Assembly (NCBI RefSeq): GCF_032490495.1
Contig: NZ_JAVYJB010000017.1
Location: forward strand, 1 to 64,000
DNA: 64,000 bases
Reading direction: 5' to 3'
Source of the DNA: Pilosibacter fragilis
GTDB taxonomy: Bacteria; Bacillota; Clostridia; Lachnospirales; Lachnospiraceae
Shown: positions 42,728-51,020 of the stretch, piece by piece
Layout: each line of letters starts with the position of its first letter
How positions within the stretch are numbered: the first letter of the stretch is position 1
The notes under the pieces: generated by a model
Told to the model about the DNA's origin: nothing
The model's input: only the letters and a program-made list of their open reading frames with translations
Databases searched by the model: none
Position numbers and translations under genes: made by a program

Positions 42728-44033
42728 GGAAATCAAGGCGGGGCTGGAAACTACCGAGAAAGGCGGTGTCCGTCAGAGCATACGGAACTGCCTGACCGTA
42801 TTCCAGCGTGACCCTCTGCTTTCCGGGGCTATCGCATACAACATCCTGACCGACCGCAAGGACATCATAAAGCCCATCGGCTTCCACAGAGAAAGCACCG
42901 CCCTGAATGATACGGACATGAAGTATCTGCTTCTTTATCTGGAAGAAACCTATGGGCTTACCAATGAGAAAAAGATTGATAATGCCATCGGGATTGTGGC
43001 GAATGAAAACAAGTACCATCCCATCCGGGACTATCTCAATACTCTTGTGTGGGATGGGACAGAGCGAATTCGTTTCTGCCTGCGGCACTTTCTGGGGGCT
43101 GACGCAGACGATTACACCTATGAAGCGTTGAAGCTGTTCCTGCTGGGTGCAATCTCACGAGCCTTTCAGCCGGGGTGCAAATTTGAAATCATGCTCTGTC
43201 TGGTAGGCGGTCAGGGGGCTGGCAAGTCCACCTTCTTCCGTCTGCTGGCAGTCCGGGACGAGTGGTTCTCCGATGATTTGCGGAAGCTGGACGATGACAA
43301 TGTGTACCGCAAGCTGCAAGGTCACTGGATTATCGAAATGTCGGAAATGATGGCAACCGCCAATGCCAAGAGCATTGAGGAAATCAAGTCGTTTTTAAGC
43401 CGGCAGAAAGAGGTTTACAAGATACCCTATGAAACCCACCCGGCAGACCGCCCCCGTCAGTGCGTGTTTGGCGGCACTTCCAATGCCCTGGACTTCCTGC
43501 CCCTTGACCGTTCCGGCAACCGCCGCTTTATCCCCGTCATGGTGTACCCGGAGCAAGCCGAGGTTCACATTTTGGAGGACGAAGCTGCTTCCAGAGCCTA
43601 TATCGAGCAGATGTGGGCGGAAGCGATGGAGATTTACCGAAGCGGCAGGTTCAAGCTGGCTTTCAGCCCCGCCATGCAGCGGTATCTCAAAGAACACCAG
43701 CGGGATTTTATGCCGGAGGACACCAAAGCCGGGATGATACAGGCGTATCTTGATAAGTACACCGGGAGCATGGTCTGCTCCAAGCAGCTCTACAAGGAAG
43801 CCTTGAACCATGCCTTTGACGAGCCGAAGCAATGGGAAATCCGGGAAATCAACGAGATTATGAATCAGTGCATTGACCGCTGGCGGTACTTCCCGAACCC
43901 AAGAATGTTTTCCGAATATGGCAGACAAAAGGGCTGGGAGCGAGAAAACCCGGCAACGGACTCCGGCAACCCGTCTGAAAAAACGATGGACGGTTTTGTG
44001 GAGGTCACAGAACAGATGGAGCTTCCATTCTGA
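42639..44033 (+). CDS. VapE-family P-loop helicase/replication protein
   Basis: A 464-residue virulence-associated-E type ATPase. The N-terminal part (QSIRNCLTVFQRDPLLSGAIAYNIL, NKYHPIRDYLNTLVWDG) precedes Walker A LCLVGGQGAGKSTFFRLLA near 190, Walker B WIIEMSEM, sensor VFGGTSNALDFLPLDRSGNRRFIPV and EIYRSGRFKLAFSP. In SaPI-like elements this family supplies replicative helicase or initiator function, here with the CHC2 protein. The start is TTG 42639 within the previous gene. Iteron-like repeats surround its 3' end. Confidence 0.9.
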   Translation: MNNEWQSLQPQTQQELKNTLNAMQPPQSVEEIKAGLETTEKGGVRQSIRNCLTVFQRDPLLSGAIAYNILTDRKDIIKPIGFHRESTALNDTDMKYLLLYLEETYGLTNEKKIDNAIGIVANENKYHPIRDYLNTLVWDGTERIRFCLRHFLGADADDYTYEALKLFLLGAISRAFQPGCKFEIMLCLVGGQGAGKSTFFRLLAVRDEWFSDDLRKLDDDNVYRKLQGHWIIEMSEMMATANAKSIEEIKSFLSRQKEVYKIPYETHPADRPRQCVFGGTSNALDFLPLDRSGNRRFIPVMVYPEQAEVHILEDEAASRAYIEQMWAEAMEIYRSGRFKLAFSPAMQRYLKEHQRDFMPEDTKAGMIQAYLDKYTGSMVCSKQLYKEALNHAFDEPKQWEIREINEIMNQCIDRWRYFPNPRMFSEYGRQKGWERENPATDSGNPSEKTMDGFVEVTEQMELPF

Positions 44034-44230
44034 AAATGACCACCCGTTGCACCCCCTGTTGCTATCCCGTTGCCGAGCCGGTTGTCGGGGAAAACCCCTT
44101 ATTTCCGGGCTTTTCTCCCTTATAACAACCAAAACAACAGAAAAATAAAAGAAAAGTATAAATAGTAACCACCGCCAGATTGAGATTGTTTGCAAGGTCT
44201 TTTGAAGCCCGTTGCCGGACTTCGTTGCCG
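43951..44230. repeat. CGTTGCCG iteron-like repeats, candidate replication origin
   Basis: Exact CGTTGCCG occurs at 44067, 44210 and 44223 and as its complement at 43951; near copies lie at 43964 (complement) and 44043. An AT-rich stretch (44120-44170) lies between the clusters. Iterons beside a VapE-like helicase gene match the origin layout of SaPIs. Apart from the end of vapE, the 240-base gap has no gene. Confidence 0.45.
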
Positions 44231-44274
44231 ACACCCTCTGTCTGGCTATTTTCATGTATGGAGGATAACTGCCT

Positions 44275-44472
44275 ATGGCAAAAAACAAAACAGAGATTCA
44301 TGTGACCACTGTATTTGACGGGGAGCTGGATGCAACCGATGTGTTCGTCAGCCTGATTTCCCAGAAATACGGAAAGACAAATACGAAAGAATATCTTGCT
44401 AAAAAGAAAGATATGAGCTATAATGAAGATGAGGTTCAAAAGAGCCAGATACCGTCTGGATTGTGTGGGTAA
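44275..44472 (+). CDS. TnpW-like small protein before recombinase 3
   Basis: A 65-residue protein, MAKNKTEIHVTTVFDGELDATDVFVSLISQKYG..., resembling the TnpW position and fold-like pattern (short beta strand pair, then helix). TATGGAGGATAACTGCCT precedes the ATG. It ends one base before the recombinase ATG. Confidence 0.68.
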   Translation: MAKNKTEIHVTTVFDGELDATDVFVSLISQKYGKTNTKEYLAKKKDMSYNEDEVQKSQIPSGLCG

Positions 44473-46143
44473 ATGGCTATGATGAACGAAATGGAATACA
44501 GAACAATCGGTTCGGCACTTGCCGGGGGCTATCGTGCGGCGGTCTATTGCAGGCTGTCAAAGGACGATGACCTGCAAGGCGAAAGTGCCAGTATCGCAAA
44601 CCAGCGTGATATGCTGGAAAAATACTGCGAAAAGCAGGGATGGGAGGTTGTGGCAGTCTATCAGGACGATGGCTTCACAGGTCTTAACATGGAGCGTCCT
44701 GATTTACAGAGAATGTTGAGAGCCATTGAGCGCAGGCAGATCAACCTTGTCATCACGAAAGACCTCAGCCGTCTGGGGCGTAACTATCTGCAAACCGGGC
44801 ATTTGATTGAGGACTTTTTCCCAAGGAACGGTGTCCGCTATATCGCCATGAATGACGGAATCGACACCCTGCGGGATAACAACGATATTGCCCCATTCAA
44901 GAATATCCTGAACGAGATGTACAGCAAGGATATTTCCAAGAAAGTCCATTCCTCTTATCTTCTGAAAGCGCAGAAAGGACAGTTTACCGGGTGTCTTGCC
45001 CCGTTTGGATATCGGAAAGACCCAGAGGACAAAAACCATCTGCTCATTGACGAGGAAACCGCCCCGATTGTGCGGCTGATTTTCGGATATGCCCTGAACG
45101 GTCATGGTCCGAACTATATCCGCAGACGGCTGGAGGAAGAAAAAATCCCCTGCCCCACATGGTGGAACCGGGAACGGGGGCTTCGCAATACCCGCACCAA
45201 ATGGGAAAAGAAAGACCCGGAAAACGGGCGGTATATGTGGGACTTCTCCGTTATCAAAGACCTTTTGATGAATCCCGTCTACACCGGGGCGATTGCTTCC
45301 CAGAAAAAGGACTACCGTTTCAAAATCGGCACGATTGGGGAAAAGAAGCCGGAGGACTGGATTGTGGTGGAGGGGCAGCATGAACCGCTGATTGACCGCA
45401 TGAGCTTTGACATTGTGCAGAACAAGCTGAAATCCCGCCAGCGTCCGGGGCAGACTAATGAAATCAGCCTGTTTGCCGGACTGTTAAAATGCGGCGAGTG
45501 TGGGAAGTCGCTGACGGTACGCTACACAAACGCAAAACATCCCCAGCAGATTTATTCCTGCAAGACCTACAATGCCTTTGGAAAGAACCACTGCACCCAG
45601 CACCGGATTGACTATGACACCCTTTACAGCCATGTGCTGCGGAAAATCCGGGAATGTGCCAGAGCTGCCCTGATGGACGGGGAAGCGGTTGCCGACCGCC
45701 TGACCAATACCTGTGAAGCCGAGCAGCGTGAACAGCGGGAAGCAATGGAACGCTCCCTTACAAGGGACGAGGAACGGATTGAGGTTCTGGACAAAATGGT
45801 CATGCGGCTTTATGAGGATATGATTGCAGGGCGTATCAGTGAGCAGAATTTCAACACCATGCTGGAAAAGACACAGACCGAGCAGACGGAGCTTAAAACA
45901 AAAGTGTCCGAGGGCAGAAAGCGGCTGTCCGATGAAGTCCAGCTTGCCAATGACGCAAAACAATGGGTGGAAGCCATTCAGGAATACGCCAACATCACAG
46001 AGCTGGACGCAGCTACCCTTAACCGCTTAATCAAAGAAATCGTCGTGCATGAGCGCATTGACGAAGATAAAACAAGACACATTTCTATCGAAATTCATTT
46101 TAATCTCAAACCCATCCCGGAGGTGGAACAGGTCACTGCCTGA
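44473..46143 (+). CDS. Large serine recombinase 3
   Basis: A 556-residue TnpX-type recombinase. Catalytic Ser29 is in VYCRLSKDDDLQGESASI, then DGFTGLNMERPDL, VITKDLSRLGRNYLQTG and RYIAMNDGIDTLRDNND. The recombinase domain (CLAPFGYRKDPEDKNHL, DFSVIKDLLMNPVYTG) is followed by a zinc ribbon (LLKCGECGKSLTV...YSCKTYNAFGKNHC) and a DUF4368-like coiled coil. It lies within 90 bases of the Maff2 junction, so it is the probable enzyme for the composite insertion. The start ATG directly follows the previous stop. Confidence 0.93.
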   Translation: MAMMNEMEYRTIGSALAGGYRAAVYCRLSKDDDLQGESASIANQRDMLEKYCEKQGWEVVAVYQDDGFTGLNMERPDLQRMLRAIERRQINLVITKDLSRLGRNYLQTGHLIEDFFPRNGVRYIAMNDGIDTLRDNNDIAPFKNILNEMYSKDISKKVHSSYLLKAQKGQFTGCLAPFGYRKDPEDKNHLLIDEETAPIVRLIFGYALNGHGPNYIRRRLEEEKIPCPTWWNRERGLRNTRTKWEKKDPENGRYMWDFSVIKDLLMNPVYTGAIASQKKDYRFKIGTIGEKKPEDWIVVEGQHEPLIDRMSFDIVQNKLKSRQRPGQTNEISLFAGLLKCGECGKSLTVRYTNAKHPQQIYSCKTYNAFGKNHCTQHRIDYDTLYSHVLRKIRECARAALMDGEAVADRLTNTCEAEQREQREAMERSLTRDEERIEVLDKMVMRLYEDMIAGRISEQNFNTMLEKTQTEQTELKTKVSEGRKRLSDEVQLANDAKQWVEAIQEYANITELDAATLNRLIKEIVVHERIDEDKTRHISIEIHFNLKPIPEVEQVTA

Positions 46144-46232
46144 CCTGTCCCGCCGGGACGGTTCTCTTAAAAACACCATATAGATTTTTGTACGCCGCCG
46201 CCCGCCATCGAGCAGAGTTTTACACCTAATTG

Positions 46233-46319
46233 GGGATAAAACAGCTCATGGCCGGTGCTGGTGTAGCCGTGGTAGGCATGGTCCTTGTACCTCTGCTCTC
46301 CGGGCTTTTCTCTGTCTAA
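46233..46319 (+). pseudogene. Maff2 family protein, C-terminal part
   Basis: GIKQLMAGAGVAVVGMVLVPLLSGLFSV completes the second membrane segment of the Maff2 protein begun at 23779, in the right order for a single 70-residue gene. It has no start or ribosome site of its own. The sequence just before it (46144-46232) belongs to the composite and contains no gene. Confidence 0.85.
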
Positions 46320-46388
46320 GCGTCCCTGCATGAAATCCTTGCCGCTCCCGCAGTTTTGCGGGGGCGGCGGAAAGGAGGTTGACACCGT

Positions 46389-47258
46389 ATGGATTTCTTA
46401 CTTGAAGCCCTGACAAATTGGCTGAAAGAAATGCTGGTGGGCGGTATTATGAGCAACCTTTCGGGGATGTTTGACAGCGTAAACCAACAAGTCGCGGATA
46501 TATCCGTACAGGTAGGCCAGACCCCACAGGGATGGAATGGCAGTATTTTCAGCATGATTGAGAACCTGTCAAACTCCATTATGGTGCCGATTGCAGGCGT
46601 GATCCTGGCTATCGTGATGACCGTAGACCTGATCCAGATGATCGCAGACAAGAACAACCTGCATGATGTGGACACCTGGATGATTTTTAAGTGGGTGTTC
46701 AAATCAGCCGCCGCCATCCTCATTGTCACAAACACATGGAATATCGTGATGGGCGTCTTTGATATGGCTCAGAGCGTAGTAGCGCAGGCAGCAGGGATCA
46801 TCGGTTCGGATGCGTCCATTGACATTTCCTCAGTTATGACCGATCTGGAACCGAGGCTGATGGAAATGGATCTGGGACCGCTGTTCGGGCTTTGGTTCCA
46901 ATCCCTCTTTATTGGCATTACTATGTGGGCGTTATATATCTGTATCTTTATCGTTATTTATGGCCGTATGATCGAAATCTACCTTGTGACTTCGGTGGCT
47001 CCCGTTCCAATGGCTGCAATGATGGGTAAAGAATGGGGCGGTATGGGACAGAATTACCTCCGATCCCTGCTGGCGCTGGGCTTTCAGGCGTTTCTCATTA
47101 TCGTCTGCGTGGCAATTTATGCTGTGCTGGTGCAGAACATCGCTCTGGAAGATGACATCATCATGGCAATCTGGAGCTGCGTGGGCTACACCGTACTGCT
47201 GTGCTTTACGCTGTTCAAAACCGGCAGTCTCGCAAAATCAGTCTTTCAGGCGCACTAA
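46389..47258 (+). CDS. TrbL/VirB6-like conjugative channel membrane protein
   Basis: A 289-residue polytopic membrane protein: MVPIAGVILAIVMTVDLIQM, FKSAAAILIVTNTWNIV, LFIGITMWALYICIFIVIYGRMIEIYLVTSVAPVPMAAMMGKEWGGMGQNYLRSLLALGFQAFLII and more. It is the TrbL/VirB6-type protein of Tn1549-like ICEs and should line the inner-membrane channel. GGAAAGGAGGTTGACACCGT precedes the ATG. Maff2, virB4 and prgI are its usual partners. Confidence 0.88.
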   Translation: MDFLLEALTNWLKEMLVGGIMSNLSGMFDSVNQQVADISVQVGQTPQGWNGSIFSMIENLSNSIMVPIAGVILAIVMTVDLIQMIADKNNLHDVDTWMIFKWVFKSAAAILIVTNTWNIVMGVFDMAQSVVAQAAGIIGSDASIDISSVMTDLEPRLMEMDLGPLFGLWFQSLFIGITMWALYICIFIVIYGRMIEIYLVTSVAPVPMAAMMGKEWGGMGQNYLRSLLALGFQAFLIIVCVAIYAVLVQNIALEDDIIMAIWSCVGYTVLLCFTLFKTGSLAKSVFQAH

Positions 47259-47271
47259 AGGAGGGTTCTGT

Positions 47272-47817
47272 ATGAAAAAATATCAAATCATTTACGCAGA
47301 CCCGCCATGGAACTACAAAGTATATTCCAAGAAAGGATTGGGACGCAGTGCAGAAAGTCACTATCCGACCATGAGTATCGAGGATATTTGTGCGCTGCCA
47401 GTAGGCAACTTGGCGGATAAAGACTGTGCCTTGTTTTTATGGGTCACGATTCCATGTTTACTGGAATGTCTCTCAGTTCTGAAGGCATGGGGATTTACCT
47501 ATAAAACCGTCGGCTTTGTTTGGGTAAAGCAAAATCGAAAGGCAGATAGCTTGTTCTGGGGAATGGGATATTGGACGCGCTCCAATGTGGAACTTTGTAT
47601 CCTCGCAACGAAAGGACATCCCAAGCGTATAAACGCAGCTGTTCATCAGGTCATTGTCTCTCACATTGAAGAACATTCAAAAAAACCGCAGGAAGCCAGA
47701 GAACGCATTGTCTCATTGATGGGTGATCTCCCGCGCATAGAACTGTTTGCTCGTCAATCCACACCCGGTTGGGATGTGTGGGGAAATGAAGTGGACAGCT
47801 CTATTTCATTCCCATAA
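47272..47817 (+). CDS. MT-A70 family adenine methyltransferase
   Basis: A 181-residue MT-A70 enzyme with the catalytic DPPW at residues 10-13 (IIYADPPWNYK), LFLWVTIPCLLECL, WGFTYKTVGFVWVKQN and the C-terminal RIELFARQSTPGWDVWGNEV. It should put a methyl group on adenine N6 in DNA or RNA. It lies between TrbL and PrgI genes of the transfer operon, 13 bases after TrbL with AGGAGGGTTCTGT as ribosome site, so it is co-expressed with transfer. Protection of ICE DNA from restriction is a likely role, inferred from location. Confidence 0.9.
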   Translation: MKKYQIIYADPPWNYKVYSKKGLGRSAESHYPTMSIEDICALPVGNLADKDCALFLWVTIPCLLECLSVLKAWGFTYKTVGFVWVKQNRKADSLFWGMGYWTRSNVELCILATKGHPKRINAAVHQVIVSHIEEHSKKPQEARERIVSLMGDLPRIELFARQSTPGWDVWGNEVDSSISFP

Positions 47818-47831
47818 AGGAGGTGGATAAT

Positions 47832-48287
47832 ATGGCTTATGTACCCGTACCCAAAGATTTAACCAAAGTCAAAACCAAGGTCATGTTCAATCTGACACGA
47901 AGGCAGCTGGTCTGCTTTACCGCCGGGGCGCTTGTAGGTGTACCGCTGTTCTTGTGGCTCCGTGAGCCTGCGGGAAACAGCATGGCTGCCATGTGTATGA
48001 TGCTGGTCATGATGCCCTTCTTCCTGCTGGCAATGTATGAAAAGCATGGACAGCCCCTGGAAAAGATCGTCGGCAACATCCTCAAAGTAGCTGTGATCCG
48101 TCCCAAGCAGCGTCCCTACCAGACCAATAACTTTTATGCCGTATTAAAGCGGCAGGAAATGCTCGATAAGGAGGTGTATGACATTGTTCACCGCAATGAA
48201 AAGCTGGCTGCGCCGTCTGCTGGGAAAACCGGAAGAAAAGACCGTGCATCCGGTAAAGACAAAGAAAAAGCTGTCCCGCGCCGATAA
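47832..48287 (+). CDS. prgI: PrgI family conjugation membrane protein
   Basis: A 151-residue PrgI-type protein: MAYVPVPKDLTKVKTKVMFNLTRRQLVCF, two membrane helices (GALVGVPLFLWL and MAAMCMMLVMMPFFLLAMY) and a basic cytoplasmic tail. It is the VirB3-like partner of VirB4. The start is ATG after AGGAGGTGGATAAT. Its last 110 bases also encode the start of virB4. Confidence 0.88.
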   Translation: MAYVPVPKDLTKVKTKVMFNLTRRQLVCFTAGALVGVPLFLWLREPAGNSMAAMCMMLVMMPFFLLAMYEKHGQPLEKIVGNILKVAVIRPKQRPYQTNNFYAVLKRQEMLDKEVYDIVHRNEKLAAPSAGKTGRKDRASGKDKEKAVPRR

Positions 48288-50643
48288 GAAGCAGATCGAA
48301 GCGGCCATTGCCCGCGCCAACCGCACGGACAAAAAAGGAAAATCGGCACAGGACAGTATCCCCTATGAACGAATGTGGCCGGACGGGATCTGCCGCGTAT
48401 CGGACAGCCACTACACAAAGACCATTCAGTTTCAGGACATCAACTATCAGCTCTCCCAAAATGAAGATAAGACCGCGATCTTTGAGGGCTGGTGTGATTT
48501 CCTCAATTATTTCGACAGCTCGATTCACTTCCAGCTGTCTTTTTTGAACCTTGCGGCATCGGAGGAGACCTTTGCCAACTCCATTTCCATTCCGCCCCAG
48601 GGGGATGCCTTTGACAGTATCCGTGAGGAATATACCACGATGCTGCAAAATCAGCTGGTCAGAGGCAACAACGGTCTCATCAAGACCAAATACCTGACCT
48701 TTGGTATCAACGCTGACAGCATCAAAGCCGCCAAGCCCCGTCTGGAGCGTATTGAGACCGATATACTCAATAACTTCAAGCGTCTTGGTGTAGCCGCCAG
48801 AACATTGGACGGTAAGGAAAGGCTTTCCCAGCTTCATGCGGTATTCCACATGGATGAACAGCTCCCGTTTCAGTTTGAATGGGACTGGCTGGCTCCTTCC
48901 GGCCTGTCCACGAAAGATTTTATTGCACCAAGCTCCTTTGAGTTCCGCACCGGCAAGCAGTTCCGTATGGGCAAGAAATACGGGGCTGTTTCTTTTTTGC
49001 AGATTTTAGCCCCAGAGCTGAATGACCGTCTGCTGGCTGATTTTCTGGATATGGAAAGCTCTCTCATTGTGAGTATGCACATTCAGTCGGTGGATCAGGT
49101 GAAAGCCATCAAAACGGTAAAGCGTAAGATTACCGATCTGGACCGCAGTAAGATTGAGGAACAGAAAAAAGCAGTCCGCGCCGGATACGACATGGACATC
49201 ATTCCTTCTGACCTTGCCACCTACGGCAGCGAAGCGAAAAAGCTGTTGCAGGATTTGCAGAGCCGAAACGAGAGAATGTTCCTGGTCTCCTTTTTGGTGC
49301 TGAACACAGCGGACACCCCCCGTCAGCTTGGCAACAACATCTTTCAGGCAGGCTCTATTGCCCAGAAGTATAACTGCCAGCTGACCAAACTGGACTTCCA
49401 GCAGGAAGAAGGGCTGATGAGCTGTTTGCCCCTGGGACTCAATCAGATCGAGATTCAGCGAGGGCTGACCACCAGTTCTACGGCTATCTTTGTACCATTC
49501 ACCACACAGGAATTATTCCAGAACGGCAAGGAAGCCCTGTACTACGGCATCAATGCCCTGTCCAACAACCTCATCATGGTGGATAGAAAGCTGCTGAAAA
49601 ACCCCAACGGCTTGATTTTGGGTACGCCGGGTTCCGGTAAGTCTTTCAGCGCCAAGCGTGAGATTGCCAACTGCTTTTTGCTTACCAATGATGATGTCAT
49701 CATCTGTGACCCGGAAGCGGAGTACGCACCTCTGGTGGATCGTCTGCATGGGCAGGTCATCAAGATCTCGCCTACCTCAACCAACTACATCAATCCGATG
49801 GATCTGAACCTGGACTATTCGGATGATGAAAGCCCGCTGTCCCTCAAGTCTGACTTTATCCTCAGCTTGTGTGAGCTGATCGTGGGCGGTAAGGACGGAT
49901 TGCAGCCGGTGCAGAAAACCATCATCGACCGTTGTGTGCGTCTGGTCTATCAGACCTACCTCAATGACCCGCGCCCGGAGAATATGCCCATACTGGAGGA
50001 CCTATATAACCTGCTCCGTTCACAGGAGGAAAAGGAAGCCCAGTATATCGCCACGGCCCTTGAAATCTATGTAACCGGCTCCCTCAATGTGTTCAATCAC
50101 CAGAGCAATGTGGACATCAATAACCGCATTGTCTGCTATGACATTAAGGAGCTGGGCAAGCAACTCAAGAAAATCGGTATGTTGGTGGTCCAGGATCAGG
50201 TGTGGAACCGCGTTACCATTAACCGCGCTGCCCACAAGTCCACCCGTTATTACATCGACGAGATGCACCTGCTTTTGAAGGAGGAGCAGACCGCCGCTTA
50301 TACGGTGGAAATCTGGAAGCGATTCCGCAAATGGGGCGGTATTCCGACAGGTATCACCCAGAATGTCAAAGACCTTTTGAGCAGCCGCGAGGTGGAGAAC
50401 ATCTTTGAAAACTCCGACTTCGTGTATATGCTCAACCAGGCAGGCGGAGACCGTCAGATTCTCGCCAAGCAGCTGGGCATTTCCACGCACCAGCTTAGCT
50501 ATGTGACCCACTCCGGTGAGGGCGAGGGCCTGCTGTTCTATGGCTCCACCATCCTGCCCTTCGTTGACCACTTCCCGAAGAATACTGAGCTTTACCGCAT
50601 TATGACCACCAAACCCCAGGAACTGAAAAAGGAGGATGAATAA
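48178..50643 (+). CDS. virB4: VirB4/TraE-type conjugation ATPase
   Basis: An 821-residue VirB4 ATPase. The N-terminal basic segment (KTKKKLSRADKKQIEAAIARANR) precedes PYERMWPDGICRVSDSHYTKTI, the ATPase core has Walker A GTPGSGKSFSAKREI near 482, DPEAEYAPLVDRLHGQVIKISP, Walker B YYIDEMHLLL near 690, and FRKWGGIPTGITQNVKDLL. It powers assembly and transport at the membrane. It begins at ATG after ATAAGGAGGTGT inside prgI; length is normal. Confidence 0.93.
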   Translation: MTLFTAMKSWLRRLLGKPEEKTVHPVKTKKKLSRADKKQIEAAIARANRTDKKGKSAQDSIPYERMWPDGICRVSDSHYTKTIQFQDINYQLSQNEDKTAIFEGWCDFLNYFDSSIHFQLSFLNLAASEETFANSISIPPQGDAFDSIREEYTTMLQNQLVRGNNGLIKTKYLTFGINADSIKAAKPRLERIETDILNNFKRLGVAARTLDGKERLSQLHAVFHMDEQLPFQFEWDWLAPSGLSTKDFIAPSSFEFRTGKQFRMGKKYGAVSFLQILAPELNDRLLADFLDMESSLIVSMHIQSVDQVKAIKTVKRKITDLDRSKIEEQKKAVRAGYDMDIIPSDLATYGSEAKKLLQDLQSRNERMFLVSFLVLNTADTPRQLGNNIFQAGSIAQKYNCQLTKLDFQQEEGLMSCLPLGLNQIEIQRGLTTSSTAIFVPFTTQELFQNGKEALYYGINALSNNLIMVDRKLLKNPNGLILGTPGSGKSFSAKREIANCFLLTNDDVIICDPEAEYAPLVDRLHGQVIKISPTSTNYINPMDLNLDYSDDESPLSLKSDFILSLCELIVGGKDGLQPVQKTIIDRCVRLVYQTYLNDPRPENMPILEDLYNLLRSQEEKEAQYIATALEIYVTGSLNVFNHQSNVDINNRIVCYDIKELGKQLKKIGMLVVQDQVWNRVTINRAAHKSTRYYIDEMHLLLKEEQTAAYTVEIWKRFRKWGGIPTGITQNVKDLLSSREVENIFENSDFVYMLNQAGGDRQILAKQLGISTHQLSYVTHSGEGEGLLFYGSTILPFVDHFPKNTELYRIMTTKPQELKKEDE

Positions 50644-50645
50644 CT

Positions 50646-51020
50646 ATGAAACAGAATATTTGCGAACTTGATACCATGATTTTTTTCCGTGAGGCATTGG
50701 AGGCTCACGAATTCATGTTGCTTCCGGTAATGGCCTCCGCTGTTGTTGAGTGTCGTACCGCTGACAAAGAACTCAAAACCTTGAATGAGGATGGTGAAAT
50801 TGGTCTTGCCCGTCTCTTTTCGATTTGGGCGAATATGATGTGTGCCCCTGGTGCAGCAACCATTGTAGGGTGCAGACCTATCACAATGCTCTCTGAGATT
50901 CTGGCGCAAGTCCATGCGTATCTCACCGTGCATCCGCTATATGATCCGGAAGGTTTGGCCCTCTATGTGGAGCTGCACCACATGATGGATGCTATCCTAA
51001 TGGGTGATTGGTTTGAATAA
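50646..51020 (+). CDS. Transfer-operon protein of unknown function
   Basis: A 124-residue, mostly helical protein (MKQNICELDTMIFFREALEAHEFML..., FSIWANMMCAPGAATIVGCRPITMLSEIL). It has no membrane helix strong enough to call and no known motif. It sits two bases after virB4 and overlaps the CHAP gene, so it is translated with the channel genes. It is not part of the core set I know for this ICE class and may be a local addition. Confidence 0.68.
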   Translation: MKQNICELDTMIFFREALEAHEFMLLPVMASAVVECRTADKELKTLNEDGEIGLARLFSIWANMMCAPGAATIVGCRPITMLSEILAQVHAYLTVHPLYDPEGLALYVELHHMMDAILMGDWFE

